Positions 19,004 through 26,699 of a DNA stretch of 64,000 bases are shown here, one piece after another. This DNA comes from JBHJHP01 sp042219855 (lineage in GTDB: Bacteria; Bacteroidota; Bacteroidia; Bacteroidales; UBA5342). The notes beneath the pieces were generated by a model, which ran no database searches, was not told where the DNA came from, and saw only the letters and a program-made list of their open reading frames with translations. The first letter of the stretch is position 1; every line of letters starts with the position of its first letter. The DNA lies in NCBI RefSeq assembly GCF_042219855.1, contig NZ_JBHJHP010000004.1, positions 124,001 through 188,000 on the forward strand. Reading direction: 5' to 3'. The translations under genes were made by a program, and so were the position numbers.

Positions 19004-19149
19004 AAATTATGCATTATTCATGATTCTATCAATTGTATTCGGGAAGGTTTTTTTGTGAATTATTGTATTAGGTTGTATTCTAGTGAATTGTGTAATTTTT
19101 AAAAAAGGTTAATGTCGAAAATGGCAAATTTAAAATTCTGTTTCAACAA

Positions 19150-19212
19150 GTAATTAAGGTAGGTTAATCCGTAATCGGGATACTTTTCTTTGAGTTATCA
19201 TTGCCATATTTG
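19150..19212 (+). promoter_or_regulatory. AraC-type direct-repeat operator plus -7-like box (site C)
   Basis: Half-sites GTAATTAAGGTAG (19150-19162) and GTAATCGGGATAC (19171-19183) are spaced by 21 bases. CATATTTGTA starts 34 bases after the second half-site begins (TTTG at +38). The layout is shared with 23213, 24482 and 26590. It drives the metallo-hydrolase gene at 19294. Confidence 0.55.
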
Positions 19213-19293
19213 TAATCGCTTAATCATGAACTGTTAACCGGCAATTCTGTTATTACATGGAAATTAGCGCTTAACATAAAGCACCTCGTTAAT

Positions 19294-20403
19294 ATGAAAA
19301 GGGTTTTTATACTATTTTTTGCACTTACACTAATTATAACACTCACAGGTATGGTGATATTAAATCAGGCAAGATTCGGGCAGTCTCCAAAAGGAGAACG
19401 GTTAGAACGGATTAAACAATCAGAGCATTACGAAGATGGTGAGTTCAAAAATCTGAGTGAGACGCCAACATTTACCTCAGATAAAAGCAGGTTTCAGGTG
19501 ATGAAGGATTTTATGTTCAGAAAAAAGATCAGGGTAACACCTGACGATAGCCTGCCTGTAATAAAAACAGATATAAATGCATTAGATCCGAAAGATGATG
19601 CATTGGTATGGTTCGGCCACTCATCGTATTTTATCCGTTTAAACGGAAAAACATTTCTGGTCGATCCTGTTTTCAGTCCTTATGCTGCACCTTTTTCATT
19701 TATCAATAAGGCATTTAAAGGTACCACGGTTTTTCACGCCGGTGATCTGCCTGCCATCGATTATTTAATCATCACGCATGATCACTGGGATCACCTCGAT
19801 TATCAGACGGTTCTTGATCTCAAACAGAATATTAAGCATATTGTGACTGGACTGGGTGTTGGTCAGCATTTTGAACATTGGGGGTTTGATCCGGAAGTTA
19901 TTACAGAACTGGACTGGTATGAAGCAATGAATTTGGATGCGGGATGGCAATTGACAGCAACACCGGCCCGGCATTTCTCAGGAAGAGGGTTAAAACGGAA
20001 TAAAACCCTGTGGGCATCATTTGTACTTAAGGCTCCTGATTTTAAACTCTTTATAGGTGGCGACGGGGGGTATGATACGCATTTTTCAGATATTGGTTCA
20101 AAATACGGACCGTTTGATTTAGCGGTAATGGAGCAGGGGCAATACGATCAAAACTGGAACCTGATTCACCTGCTTCCGGAACAGCTGTTTAAGGCTGCAG
20201 GCCAATTACAGGCTCAGCGGATTCTGCCGGTTCATAATTCGAAATTTGCACTGGCAAACCATCCGTGGGATGAACCTTTAAATAAAATAACGGAAAACCA
20301 ATCCGGTTCAGATATACCTGTTTTAACGCCTAAAATAGGAGAAGTAGTATTTTTAAATGATACAACCCAGGTGTTTGAGCGTTGGTGGAAAGGGCTTAAT
20401 TAA
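19294..20403 (+). CDS. Membrane-anchored metallo-beta-lactamase-fold hydrolase (UlaG/NAPE-PLD-like)
   Basis: This 369-residue protein has an N-terminal transmembrane or signal segment (residues 3-24). The metallo-beta-lactamase fold is shown by LVWFGHSSYFIRLNGKTFLV and by the metal ligand motif THDHWDHLDY. Later come the histidine of ARHFSGRG, the Asp of GGDGGYDTHF and the histidine of LPVHNSKFAL. The pattern fits the family of bacterial UlaG-like and N-acylphosphatidylethanolamine phospholipase D-like hydrolases. The natural substrate is unknown. The promoter carries the AraC-type repeat, which ties it to the oxidoreductase genes further right. Confidence 0.85.
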   Translation: MKRVFILFFALTLIITLTGMVILNQARFGQSPKGERLERIKQSEHYEDGEFKNLSETPTFTSDKSRFQVMKDFMFRKKIRVTPDDSLPVIKTDINALDPKDDALVWFGHSSYFIRLNGKTFLVDPVFSPYAAPFSFINKAFKGTTVFHAGDLPAIDYLIITHDHWDHLDYQTVLDLKQNIKHIVTGLGVGQHFEHWGFDPEVITELDWYEAMNLDAGWQLTATPARHFSGRGLKRNKTLWASFVLKAPDFKLFIGGDGGYDTHFSDIGSKYGPFDLAVMEQGQYDQNWNLIHLLPEQLFKAAGQLQAQRILPVHNSKFALANHPWDEPLNKITENQSGSDIPVLTPKIGEVVFLNDTTQVFERWWKGLN

Positions 20404-20493
20404 TTGTTATTTTCCAATAATGGACTTATATTTCTGCTTGTATCTGAAATACGGGTATAAGCAATGCTGGCTTCTTGCCATAAAAGCAGAATT

Positions 20494-21057
20494 ATGAGTT
20501 TGTTTATTAAAGGTGTAAATAGTTTATTCCCTTTATCTGAAGAGGCATCTGCAGAACTGTCGGATTGTTTTCAAACCAGGGATTATAAAAAGGGAGAGGT
20601 GATCCATGCACATGGGAGAATATGTAAATGTCTTTTTTTTGTTGAGGAAGGTCTGGTAAAGCATAACTATTATCATAAGGACAATCAGTATGTACTACGG
20701 TTTTTTGAAGAGGAGGATTTTTTTATTGCTACCGACAGTTTTTTTAATAATCTGCCCGCTGAGTATTCAACTATCGCCATCGAAGATACAAGGATAAGTT
20801 ATCTCGAATATGAAGATTTTGAGCGCTTTTGCCAGACATATCACTCGTTTGAAAGCTTTGCACGCAGGTTTGTTTCCATGGTAGCCTATACCGCAATTTC
20901 AAATCTGAAGAACCTGCTTTATCTGGACGCCACAGAACGGTATGCCCGGTTTATTGAGGAATATGGCCATCTGCAACAGCGGATTAGCCTAGGTGATACG
21001 GCAGGATTTCTTGGCATTTCACAGGTTTCTTTAAGCCGGATCCGATCAAGAAAATGA
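20494..21057 (+). CDS. Crp/Fnr-family transcriptional regulator
   Basis: This protein of about 187 residues starts at the ATG at 20494 (MSLFIKGVNSLF). An in-frame ATG at 20464 would add ten residues without family resemblance. A cyclic-nucleotide-binding-type beta barrel occupies residues about 10-120 (RDYKKGEVIHAHGRICKCLF, VEEGLVKHNYY). The C-terminal HTH is short (LGDTAGFLGISQVSLSRIRS). It lacks the Cys cluster of true Fnr proteins. In Bacteroidota, relatives sit beside genes for small-molecule stress responses. It lies 90 bases downstream of the metallo-hydrolase and just before the outer membrane protein gene with the PerR-type box. Confidence 0.85.
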   Translation: MSLFIKGVNSLFPLSEEASAELSDCFQTRDYKKGEVIHAHGRICKCLFFVEEGLVKHNYYHKDNQYVLRFFEEEDFFIATDSFFNNLPAEYSTIAIEDTRISYLEYEDFERFCQTYHSFESFARRFVSMVAYTAISNLKNLLYLDATERYARFIEEYGHLQQRISLGDTAGFLGISQVSLSRIRSRK

Positions 21058-21097
21058 TTTTTTAACAAATGTAAAAGGATTTCATTTTCCCGGCCTT

Positions 21098-21105
21098 TAC
21101 TTTTG
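21098..21105 (+). promoter_or_regulatory. -7 promoter box of the outer membrane protein gene
   Basis: TACTTTTG is an exact TAnnTTTG match 29 bases upstream of the ATG at 21135. A palindrome begins at its last base. Confidence 0.5.
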
Positions 21106-21107
21106 CA

Positions 21108-21122
21108 TTATAATCATTATAA
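21108..21122. promoter_or_regulatory. Perfect 7-1-7 PerR/Fur-family operator
   Basis: TTATAAT-C-ATTATAA is identical to the described Bacillus PerR box consensus. It is embedded in a 21-base perfect palindrome (GC extended, 21105-21125), directly after the -7 box and so over the expected transcription start. Confidence 0.6.
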
Positions 21123-21134
21123 TGCATAATTTTC

Positions 21135-21818
21135 ATGAATAAATTTAGAGTTTATACTTTTTCTGTTGTGTTGTTGATAATCGCATTGTTCGTTTCTTTT
21201 CCAACCAGTGCACAATCCAAAAGTGAGGCAGCACAAACATCTGCACCAATTCCGCTTGAAGTTGTTTTAGGAACCAAAAGCTGGACATCACAACTAATCA
21301 TCGATAAAAAATTTAGTCCGGAAAGCAAATTAGGTTTTTTTTCACTTTCATATATAAAAGCAAATTACGACAACGATGAATACCTGAGAGAATCTTTGAA
21401 CCTGATGCTTTTGAAGTATGAGCTGGTTAAAAATGTCAGTGTGCTTTCAGGTGCTGCTTATAGTTCGGTCTGGGGCTTTCGTCCATATGCCGGAGGGCAG
21501 TACGCATACATGAGCAGAACCTTTATGTGTGCTATTATATCAGGACTATATTTAAGTGAAAGCCATAATTATGAGGCCTTAGCTATGGCAGAATACAGAC
21601 CCGTAATAAAGGACAAATGGTCGCTGTACACGAGGGCTCAGGCATTATATAATCAGAATACCGAAACAGGAAAACACGACAGGAGCCATGCTTATGGTCG
21701 ACTCGGACTTTCGTATAAAACGTTCTCTTTCGGTTGTGCTCTGAATTATGATTGGTATGGACCGATGAAAATGGAGGATCACCAGTGGGGTATTTTCATT
21801 AGTACGCTGCTTTGGTAG
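21135..21818 (+). CDS. Small outer membrane beta-barrel protein of unknown function
   Basis: This 227-residue protein has a Sec signal peptide (VSFPTSAQ). Alternating hydrophobic and polar strands with aromatic girdles follow (KLGFFSLSYIK, LSVLSGAAYSSVWGF-like stretches, KTFSFGCALNYDWYG), ending in aromatic Trp (STLLW) as barrel proteins do. About eight to ten strands are plausible. I do not recognise the family. A Fur/PerR-type palindrome overlaps its promoter, so expression may respond to metal or peroxide. Confidence 0.7.
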   Translation: MNKFRVYTFSVVLLIIALFVSFPTSAQSKSEAAQTSAPIPLEVVLGTKSWTSQLIIDKKFSPESKLGFFSLSYIKANYDNDEYLRESLNLMLLKYELVKNVSVLSGAAYSSVWGFRPYAGGQYAYMSRTFMCAIISGLYLSESHNYEALAMAEYRPVIKDKWSLYTRAQALYNQNTETGKHDRSHAYGRLGLSYKTFSFGCALNYDWYGPMKMEDHQWGIFISTLLW

Positions 21819-21857
21819 GGTAGACAATAAATTAGATAATTGTAAAAAGAATAAAAC

Positions 21858-22070
21858 ATGGTTAAGACTTACGTAAAACAGGGACTCATAGGAGGAATAA
21901 TGGGATTCATTATGAGTTTTATTATGGTATATTTCATCATCTCTTTTCCGCAAACACATACTCAGAATGCATTCAATAATGGCATGAGTGGAGCTATAAG
22001 CGGATTCATGGGGGGATTTATGGGTGTTGTTGGTTTTATAATGAAGCAGAGAAAAGGCAGGAAAAACTGA
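21858..22070 (+). CDS. Small two-helix membrane protein
   Basis: This is a 70-residue protein with two hydrophobic helices (GIMGFIMSFIMVYFIISF and GAISGFMGGFMGVVGFIM) separated by a short polar loop, ending in a basic tail (KQRKGRKN). Glycine and methionine spacing suggests tight helix packing. It resembles small DUF2798-type proteins, but I cannot confirm that. It follows the outer membrane protein gene by 39 bases and is likely cotranscribed. Confidence 0.6.
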   Translation: MVKTYVKQGLIGGIMGFIMSFIMVYFIISFPQTHTQNAFNNGMSGAISGFMGGFMGVVGFIMKQRKGRKN

Positions 22071-22191
22071 CCGATCCGTTTTAGGATGCATTCGATTTTG
22101 ATTCAGCATTGCACCATAATTACAGTGAGCGAAGTAATTTAAGGCATTAAGTATTTACTGTAAGCTATAAGCAGTAGTAAATAATCGGAAT

Positions 22192-22224
22192 CAAACCCCG
22201 GCTACGTTAGAAGTCGGGGTTTTT
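22192..22224. terminator. Bidirectional terminator
   Basis: AACCCCGGCT and AGTCGGGGTT form a GC-rich stem around an 8-base loop, with a T-run on the plus strand and an A-run before it. It separates the convergent small membrane protein and AraC genes. Confidence 0.75.
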
Positions 22225-22240
22225 ATTGTACCAGGTTATT

Positions 22241-23137
22241 TTAGTTTTGGTTCCTGTATTCAATCGGCGACATTCCCACCTGCTTTTTAAACATCCGTGT
22301 AAAATGCTGAGGATGCCTGAACCCCAGCTCATAAGCTATCTCACTGATGGATTTTTCAGAATCGAAAATCTTCTCTTTAGCTACACCAATCATTTTAAGC
22401 TGGATGTGTTCCTGTGCTGACTTTCCTGTTTCTTTCTTTAGCAAGTCGCCAAGGTAGTTTGGCGAAATAAACAGCTTATCGGCACAGTAGCGAACCGACG
22501 GCAATCCCGATTCAAGAGGTTCATCAGATGCAAAATAATTGTTTAATATATGCTCGAAGCGTGTCAGAATGTCTTTATTAACGTGGCTGCGTGTAATAAA
22601 CTGACGTTCGTAAAACCGCTTGCTATAGTTTAAAAAGAGTTCAATGTAAGAAACAATAAGTGTTTTACTGTGTGCATCAATAGCATGTTCAAGTTCGTAG
22701 TTTATTTTATTGATACAATCGTTTATAATCTCTCTTTCCCTCGCAGAAAGGTGCAATGCCTCGTTCACTTCGTATGAGAAAAAGGTATAATCCTGAATAT
22801 TTTTGCCCAGCGATGTGCCGTGGATCAGATCCGGATGAAAGATGATGGCAGTACCGAAGGCCTGTTGCTTTTCGCCATTGCTTTCAACGCCATAAACCTG
22901 GCCCGGAGATATAAAAATCAGCGTGCCTTCTTCATAATCATAGTTGTTAATCCCATACGTTATATTACCACATTTGATATCCTTTAAAAAAATGGCATAT
23001 ACATTCATATGTACCTTGAAAAACTCAAAAGGCTTAACTTTGGAAAAATCAATAACACTTACCAATGGATGCAGGGTTTCCTGTCCAACCTGATTGTTGT
23101 ATTCCTTTACTGAATTTATTCTGTTAACCTGACTCAT
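22241..23137 (-). CDS. AraC-family regulator, likely controller of the oxidoreductase regulon
   Basis: I start this 298-residue protein at the ATG at 23137 (MSQVNRINSV). The upstream 14 codons do not fit the family. The N-terminal part is a cupin-like sensor (GTLIFISPGQVYGVESNG). The C-terminal part is the double HTH (RYCADKLFISPNYLGDLLKK and ISEIAYELGFRHPQHFTRMF). The class is common in Bacteroidota beside SDR and aldo/keto reductase genes. It is divergent from the SDR gene at 23475, and a 20/21-bp-period direct repeat lies in the shared region and in three further promoters nearby. It is the best candidate to bind them. Confidence 0.9.
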   Translation of the reverse strand: MSQVNRINSVKEYNNQVGQETLHPLVSVIDFSKVKPFEFFKVHMNVYAIFLKDIKCGNITYGINNYDYEEGTLIFISPGQVYGVESNGEKQQAFGTAIIFHPDLIHGTSLGKNIQDYTFFSYEVNEALHLSAREREIINDCINKINYELEHAIDAHSKTLIVSYIELFLNYSKRFYERQFITRSHVNKDILTRFEHILNNYFASDEPLESGLPSVRYCADKLFISPNYLGDLLKKETGKSAQEHIQLKMIGVAKEKIFDSEKSISEIAYELGFRHPQHFTRMFKKQVGMSPIEYRNQN

Positions 23138-23474
23138 AATAAAAATCTTATCGGTTACACTTACAAAGATAGGCAACAATTATCAGCTTGACCCGCTGTA
23201 AAACCATATTCCGTAATTTGGGTAAGAAATAGTGGATTTAGGTAATAAGCAATAGTGGTTAACGCATTGGACATTTGTAAGAGTAACATCGTTATACGTA
23301 GTCCTGAAGTATATGCGTATAGGATAATGGCAGATTTATCAGGGGAAGTTCGCACAATTTAGTCCTTAATGTGTTTATCAATTGAATCACAGTGATATGG
23401 AGAAGATGTAAATTCTCATCAACATAACAGGAACAGGTTAATCTGGTTAAATGCAATGCTAAAATAATAAGGCA
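23138..23474. other. Divergent intergenic region between the AraC and SDR genes
   Basis: It carries site A of the direct-repeat operator family (23213-23245) and a TTTG box at 23274-23277. That leaves a leader of roughly 190 bases before the SDR start, in which no convincing small ORF is seen. Confidence 0.65.
23213..23277 (+). promoter_or_regulatory. AraC-type direct-repeat operator plus -7-like box (site A)
   Basis: Half-sites are GTAATTTGGGTAA (23213-23225) and the weaker TGGATTTAGGTAA (23233-23245), with period 20. GACATTTGTA follows, with TTTG at 23274. It lies between the araC gene and its presumed SDR target. Confidence 0.55.
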
Positions 23475-24371
23475 ATGAAAACAAAATGGACAACACAGGA
23501 TATTCCGGATCAAAAAGGAAAAGTGGTAATCGTGACCGGCTCAACGAGTGGTTTAGGCAAGGAAGCGGCCAGGGTTCTGGCTGGTAAGGGAGCGAAAATT
23601 ATTATGGCGGTCAGAAATACCGAAAAGGGAAATCGTGTTGCTGAAGAAATCAGAAATCAGTTTCCTGCGGCTGACGTGGATGTGATGGACCTTGACCTTG
23701 CCAGTCTGAAATCAGTGAAATCATTTGCGGATAAATTCATGTCAAAATACACGCAGCTGGATATTTTAATTAACAATGCCGGTGTTATGATGTGTCCTTT
23801 TTCAAGAACAGAGGATGGCTTTGAAATTCAGATGGGAACGAATCACCTGGGGCACTTTGCTCTGACTGGTCATTTGATGCCACTCCTGAAAAAAACAAAA
23901 GGTTCCCGCATTGTTGCGACTTCGAGTATGGGGCACCGTATGGGGAAACTGGATTTTTCCGATTTTAACTGGGATAAACGAAAATATATCACCAACCGTG
24001 CCTATGGCGACAGCAAACTGGCAAACCTGTATTTTACCTATGAGCTAAGCAGAAAACTGACTGGTGATCCTGATGGACCTTTGGTTACTGTGGCGCATCC
24101 AGGAGCTACATCTACAGAACTGGCCAGGCATACGCCCTTTTTCCGATTCATGAACCTGTTTTTTGCACAAAAGGTAGAGAAAGGAACGCTGCCAACTCTG
24201 AGAGCTGCAACCGATCCGGACGCAAAACCGGGTGATTACTTCGGGCCTGATGGCTTTATGGAAATGAAGGGATATCCGGTAAAAGTAGAATCCAATGAAC
24301 TTTCAAGGGATGAAGGCAAAGCGAAAAGGCTTTGGGAACTATCGGAACAGATGACAGGTGTAACGTATTGA
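23475..24371 (+). CDS. Short-chain dehydrogenase/reductase (retinol dehydrogenase-like)
   Basis: This 298-residue NAD(P)-dependent oxidoreductase has the cofactor motif TGSTSGLG (about residues 18-25), NNAGVM, the catalytic Ser in ATSSMGH and the catalytic YGDSK. Length and motifs fit the classical SDRs annotated as retinol dehydrogenase-like or protochlorophyllide reductase-like proteins, which reduce varied carbonyls. It is the first gene rightward of the AraC regulator. The substrate is unknown. Confidence 0.9.
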   Translation: MKTKWTTQDIPDQKGKVVIVTGSTSGLGKEAARVLAGKGAKIIMAVRNTEKGNRVAEEIRNQFPAADVDVMDLDLASLKSVKSFADKFMSKYTQLDILINNAGVMMCPFSRTEDGFEIQMGTNHLGHFALTGHLMPLLKKTKGSRIVATSSMGHRMGKLDFSDFNWDKRKYITNRAYGDSKLANLYFTYELSRKLTGDPDGPLVTVAHPGATSTELARHTPFFRFMNLFFAQKVEKGTLPTLRAATDPDAKPGDYFGPDGFMEMKGYPVKVESNELSRDEGKAKRLWELSEQMTGVTY

Positions 24372-24727
24372 CGTGATGTAGTTGGTGCGGAACTGACTTT
24401 TTATTATTCGGTAATTTAAACTGAAAATTCTTATTTAAGCGGAATTCATCATTGATGGAGAAGTATACTGAAGCCATTTCTGTAATTATGGTAAGGATAC
24501 CTGTAATGCAGGTAATATACTTTAAGATATTTTATCCAATCTTTGTATCGTAAGTTTCTATATTTGATAGAAGTATTACACATCCCATTTATTCTACGGC
24601 CAAATTAAAGATGCCGTCCGGTATCATAATTTTAAATTTTGGTTATCCTCATTTACCCGTTTTGAAAAGATAAAGGCTTAGAATACAGGTCTTTTTTAAA
24701 TATTGAACACTTAAACAAAATAAGTTT
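24372..24727. other. Intergenic region before the Gfo/Idh gene
   Basis: It holds site D (24482-24515) and a -7-like box at 24538-24545, leaving an unusually long leader of about 175 bases. No gene or strong hairpin was seen in the leader. Confidence 0.6.
24482..24545 (+). promoter_or_regulatory. AraC-type direct-repeat operator plus -7-like box (site D)
   Basis: GTAATTATGGTAA (24482-24494) and GTAATGCAGGTAA (24503-24515) are two near-perfect half-sites with period 21. AATCTTTGTA begins 35 bases after the second half-site start. Confidence 0.6.
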
Positions 24728-25816
24728 ATGGGAAATAAACGTATAAATATAGGATTTATAGGATTGAATCCTGATAGTCATTGGGCTGCAACAGCTCACA
24801 TTCCGGCTCTGAAATCTTTAACAGACGATTTTGAAGTCATTGGTGTTGCCAACAGTACACCGGAGAGTGCGAAAGCAACAGCAGATGCACTGGGCTTAGC
24901 TCATGCATTTGAAAATGCTGATGCACTTATTGCATCGCCCGAAGTGGATTTAGTAGTAGTTACTGTGAAGGTTCCTCACCATTTTGAACTGGTGAGGGCT
25001 GCATTGGAAGCCGGCAAACATGTGTACTGCGAACACCCTCTTGGCAATGGGTTGGATGAGTCCAGGCAATTGGCAGAATTAGCAGAAAGTAAAGGCGTAG
25101 TCGCGGTTGTTGGAACGCAAATGGTAAATGCACCCGAAGTACTTTATTTGAAAAAGCTGATTGAAGACGGGTATGTTGGTAAAGTATTATCAACCACTTT
25201 AATTGGTTCAGGAGGCAACTGGGGTGATATGGCAACCACGGATTCCTATTATCTGTTTGATAAAGCGAACGGTGCTGATATGCTTAACATACCTTTAGGT
25301 CATACTCTGGCCGGATTAACAAGCGTGCTCGGCGATTTTGAAACATTAAAAGCGCAGATGTTCAATAACGTTCCACAGGTTAAGCTTACAGATACCGGCG
25401 AACTGAAACCAAAAACAGCTGAAGATCAGATTTTAATCGCAGGGAAACTTAAAAGTGGAGCAGCAGTATCTGTGCATTACCGTGGAGGTATGTCAAAAGG
25501 CACCAATCTTCTGTGGGAAATTAATGGAACAGATGGCGATATTCAGGTTTCAGGAGCCAACGGTCATGGACAAATAATACAACTTGAAATAAAAGGCGCA
25601 AAAGGAGAGGATGAGGAACTGAAACCATTGACTCCTCCATCTGATATGTACGATGGTCTGCCGGACATTTCCATTGCAAGAAATGTAGCTTGTATCTATA
25701 AGCTTCTGGCCGGAGATATCCGGAATAATACCCGTAATGCACCAACTTTTAAAAGTGCCGCGAAACTGCATGAATTGTTGCATGCTGTTGTGAAATCTTC
25801 AGAACAAAATGACTAA
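24728..25816 (+). CDS. Gfo/Idh/MocA-family oxidoreductase
   Basis: This 362-residue NAD(P)-dependent dehydrogenase has an N-terminal Rossmann fold (INIGFIGLNPDSHWA) in which the usual GxGxxG is relaxed. The family's EKP-like cofactor and catalytic motif appears as CEHPLGNG, with His in place of the usual Lys. The C-terminal alpha/beta domain begins near residue 130. Substrates in the family are sugars, inositols or other polyols. Its relatives in Bacteroidota are often next to NAD(P)H-binding SDRs, as here (19 bases to the next gene). Confidence 0.88.
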   Translation: MGNKRINIGFIGLNPDSHWAATAHIPALKSLTDDFEVIGVANSTPESAKATADALGLAHAFENADALIASPEVDLVVVTVKVPHHFELVRAALEAGKHVYCEHPLGNGLDESRQLAELAESKGVVAVVGTQMVNAPEVLYLKKLIEDGYVGKVLSTTLIGSGGNWGDMATTDSYYLFDKANGADMLNIPLGHTLAGLTSVLGDFETLKAQMFNNVPQVKLTDTGELKPKTAEDQILIAGKLKSGAAVSVHYRGGMSKGTNLLWEINGTDGDIQVSGANGHGQIIQLEIKGAKGEDEELKPLTPPSDMYDGLPDISIARNVACIYKLLAGDIRNNTRNAPTFKSAAKLHELLHAVVKSSEQND

Positions 25817-25835
25817 ATAATAAAACCAAATAATC

Positions 25836-26492
25836 ATGAATGTATTAATTATTGGCGCTCATGGGAAAATAGGTAAACTGGTGGCGCAGAAAATGAAAGA
25901 ATCAGATAATTTTTCTCCCACTGCCTTTATCAGAAAGGAAGAACAAAAACCATTCTTTGATGAACTGGGAATTTCGGTAAAAGTTGGAAGCCTTGAGAAC
26001 AGTATTGACGAAATAGCTGAAGCAATGACCGGTACGGATGCCGTTGTGTTTACTGCTGGTTCAGGTGGAAAAACAGGCTATGATAAAACACTGGAGGTCG
26101 ATCTGGATGGCGCTGTAAAAAGTATGCTTGCTGCTGAGCAGTCCGGAGTTAAACGCTACGTGATGGTCAGTGCTTACCTTGCCGATGATCGTTCAAAATG
26201 GGAACAATCCGGCATTAAGCCCTATTATATTGCCAAACATTTTGCCGATAAGGAATTGCAACAATCATTGCTGGATTATACCATTATTCGGCCCGTAAGG
26301 CTTACTGATGAAGATGGTATTGGAAAAGTGACAGTAACCCTCGGTTCGGCGAATCTTCAGAAAACGGTACCGCGGGAAGATGTGGCTACCACCATTCTGG
26401 AAGCATTAAAGCATCAGGAAACCATAGGTAAGGTAATGGTCCTGAGTACGGGTGATATTCCTGTTAACGAAGCAATTTTATCTGTTGAATAG
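25836..26492 (+). CDS. Atypical SDR, NAD(P)H-binding (NmrA/YwnB-like)
   Basis: This 218-residue Rossmann protein has the cofactor motif LIIGAHGKIGKLV at its N-terminus, DAVVFTAGSGGKTGYDKT in the middle and a YIAKHFADKELQQS segment with the YxxxK-like pattern. It resembles SDR a5-type proteins such as YwnB/YhfK that bind NAD(P)H without a known substrate. It is probably translated with the Gfo/Idh gene, from which it is separated by 19 bases. Confidence 0.88.
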   Translation: MNVLIIGAHGKIGKLVAQKMKESDNFSPTAFIRKEEQKPFFDELGISVKVGSLENSIDEIAEAMTGTDAVVFTAGSGGKTGYDKTLEVDLDGAVKSMLAAEQSGVKRYVMVSAYLADDRSKWEQSGIKPYYIAKHFADKELQQSLLDYTIIRPVRLTDEDGIGKVTVTLGSANLQKTVPREDVATTILEALKHQETIGKVMVLSTGDIPVNEAILSVE

Positions 26493-26589
26493 CAGCGGTA
26501 AAGGTTTCATGTGAGACCTGTTATGCCTTTATAATTCAGCGATTAGTGCCGAAACTCTTATTGTTGTAAGAACGATGGCAGATGATTCC

Positions 26590-26652
26590 GTAATCGGGGT
26601 AAGAGGCTCTGTAATTTTGGTAATTTTTAGTTGTCTTTTCTCCTCACCTTTG
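26590..26652 (+). promoter_or_regulatory. AraC-type direct-repeat operator plus -7-like box (site B)
   Basis: GTAATCGGGGTAA (26590-26602) and GTAATTTTGGTAA (26611-26623) have period 21. CACCTTTGTA follows, with TTTG at 26649, 48 bases from the gene start at 26700. The best conserved example of the four. Confidence 0.6.
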
Positions 26653-26699
26653 TAGCATGAAATTATGGATAAGTCATAAAAACATTATAAACGAAAACA

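Larger units (their letters stand above)
18967..19293. other. Divergent intergenic region between tetR and the metallo-hydrolase gene
   Basis: It contains the TetR palindrome at 18981-19003, the AraC-type direct repeat at 19150-19183 and a -7-like box at 19205-19212. No gene is apparent. Confidence 0.7.

Noticed and set aside
22241..22420. Plus-strand frame opposite the AraC C-terminus
   Set aside because: It is antisense to the conserved HTH domain.
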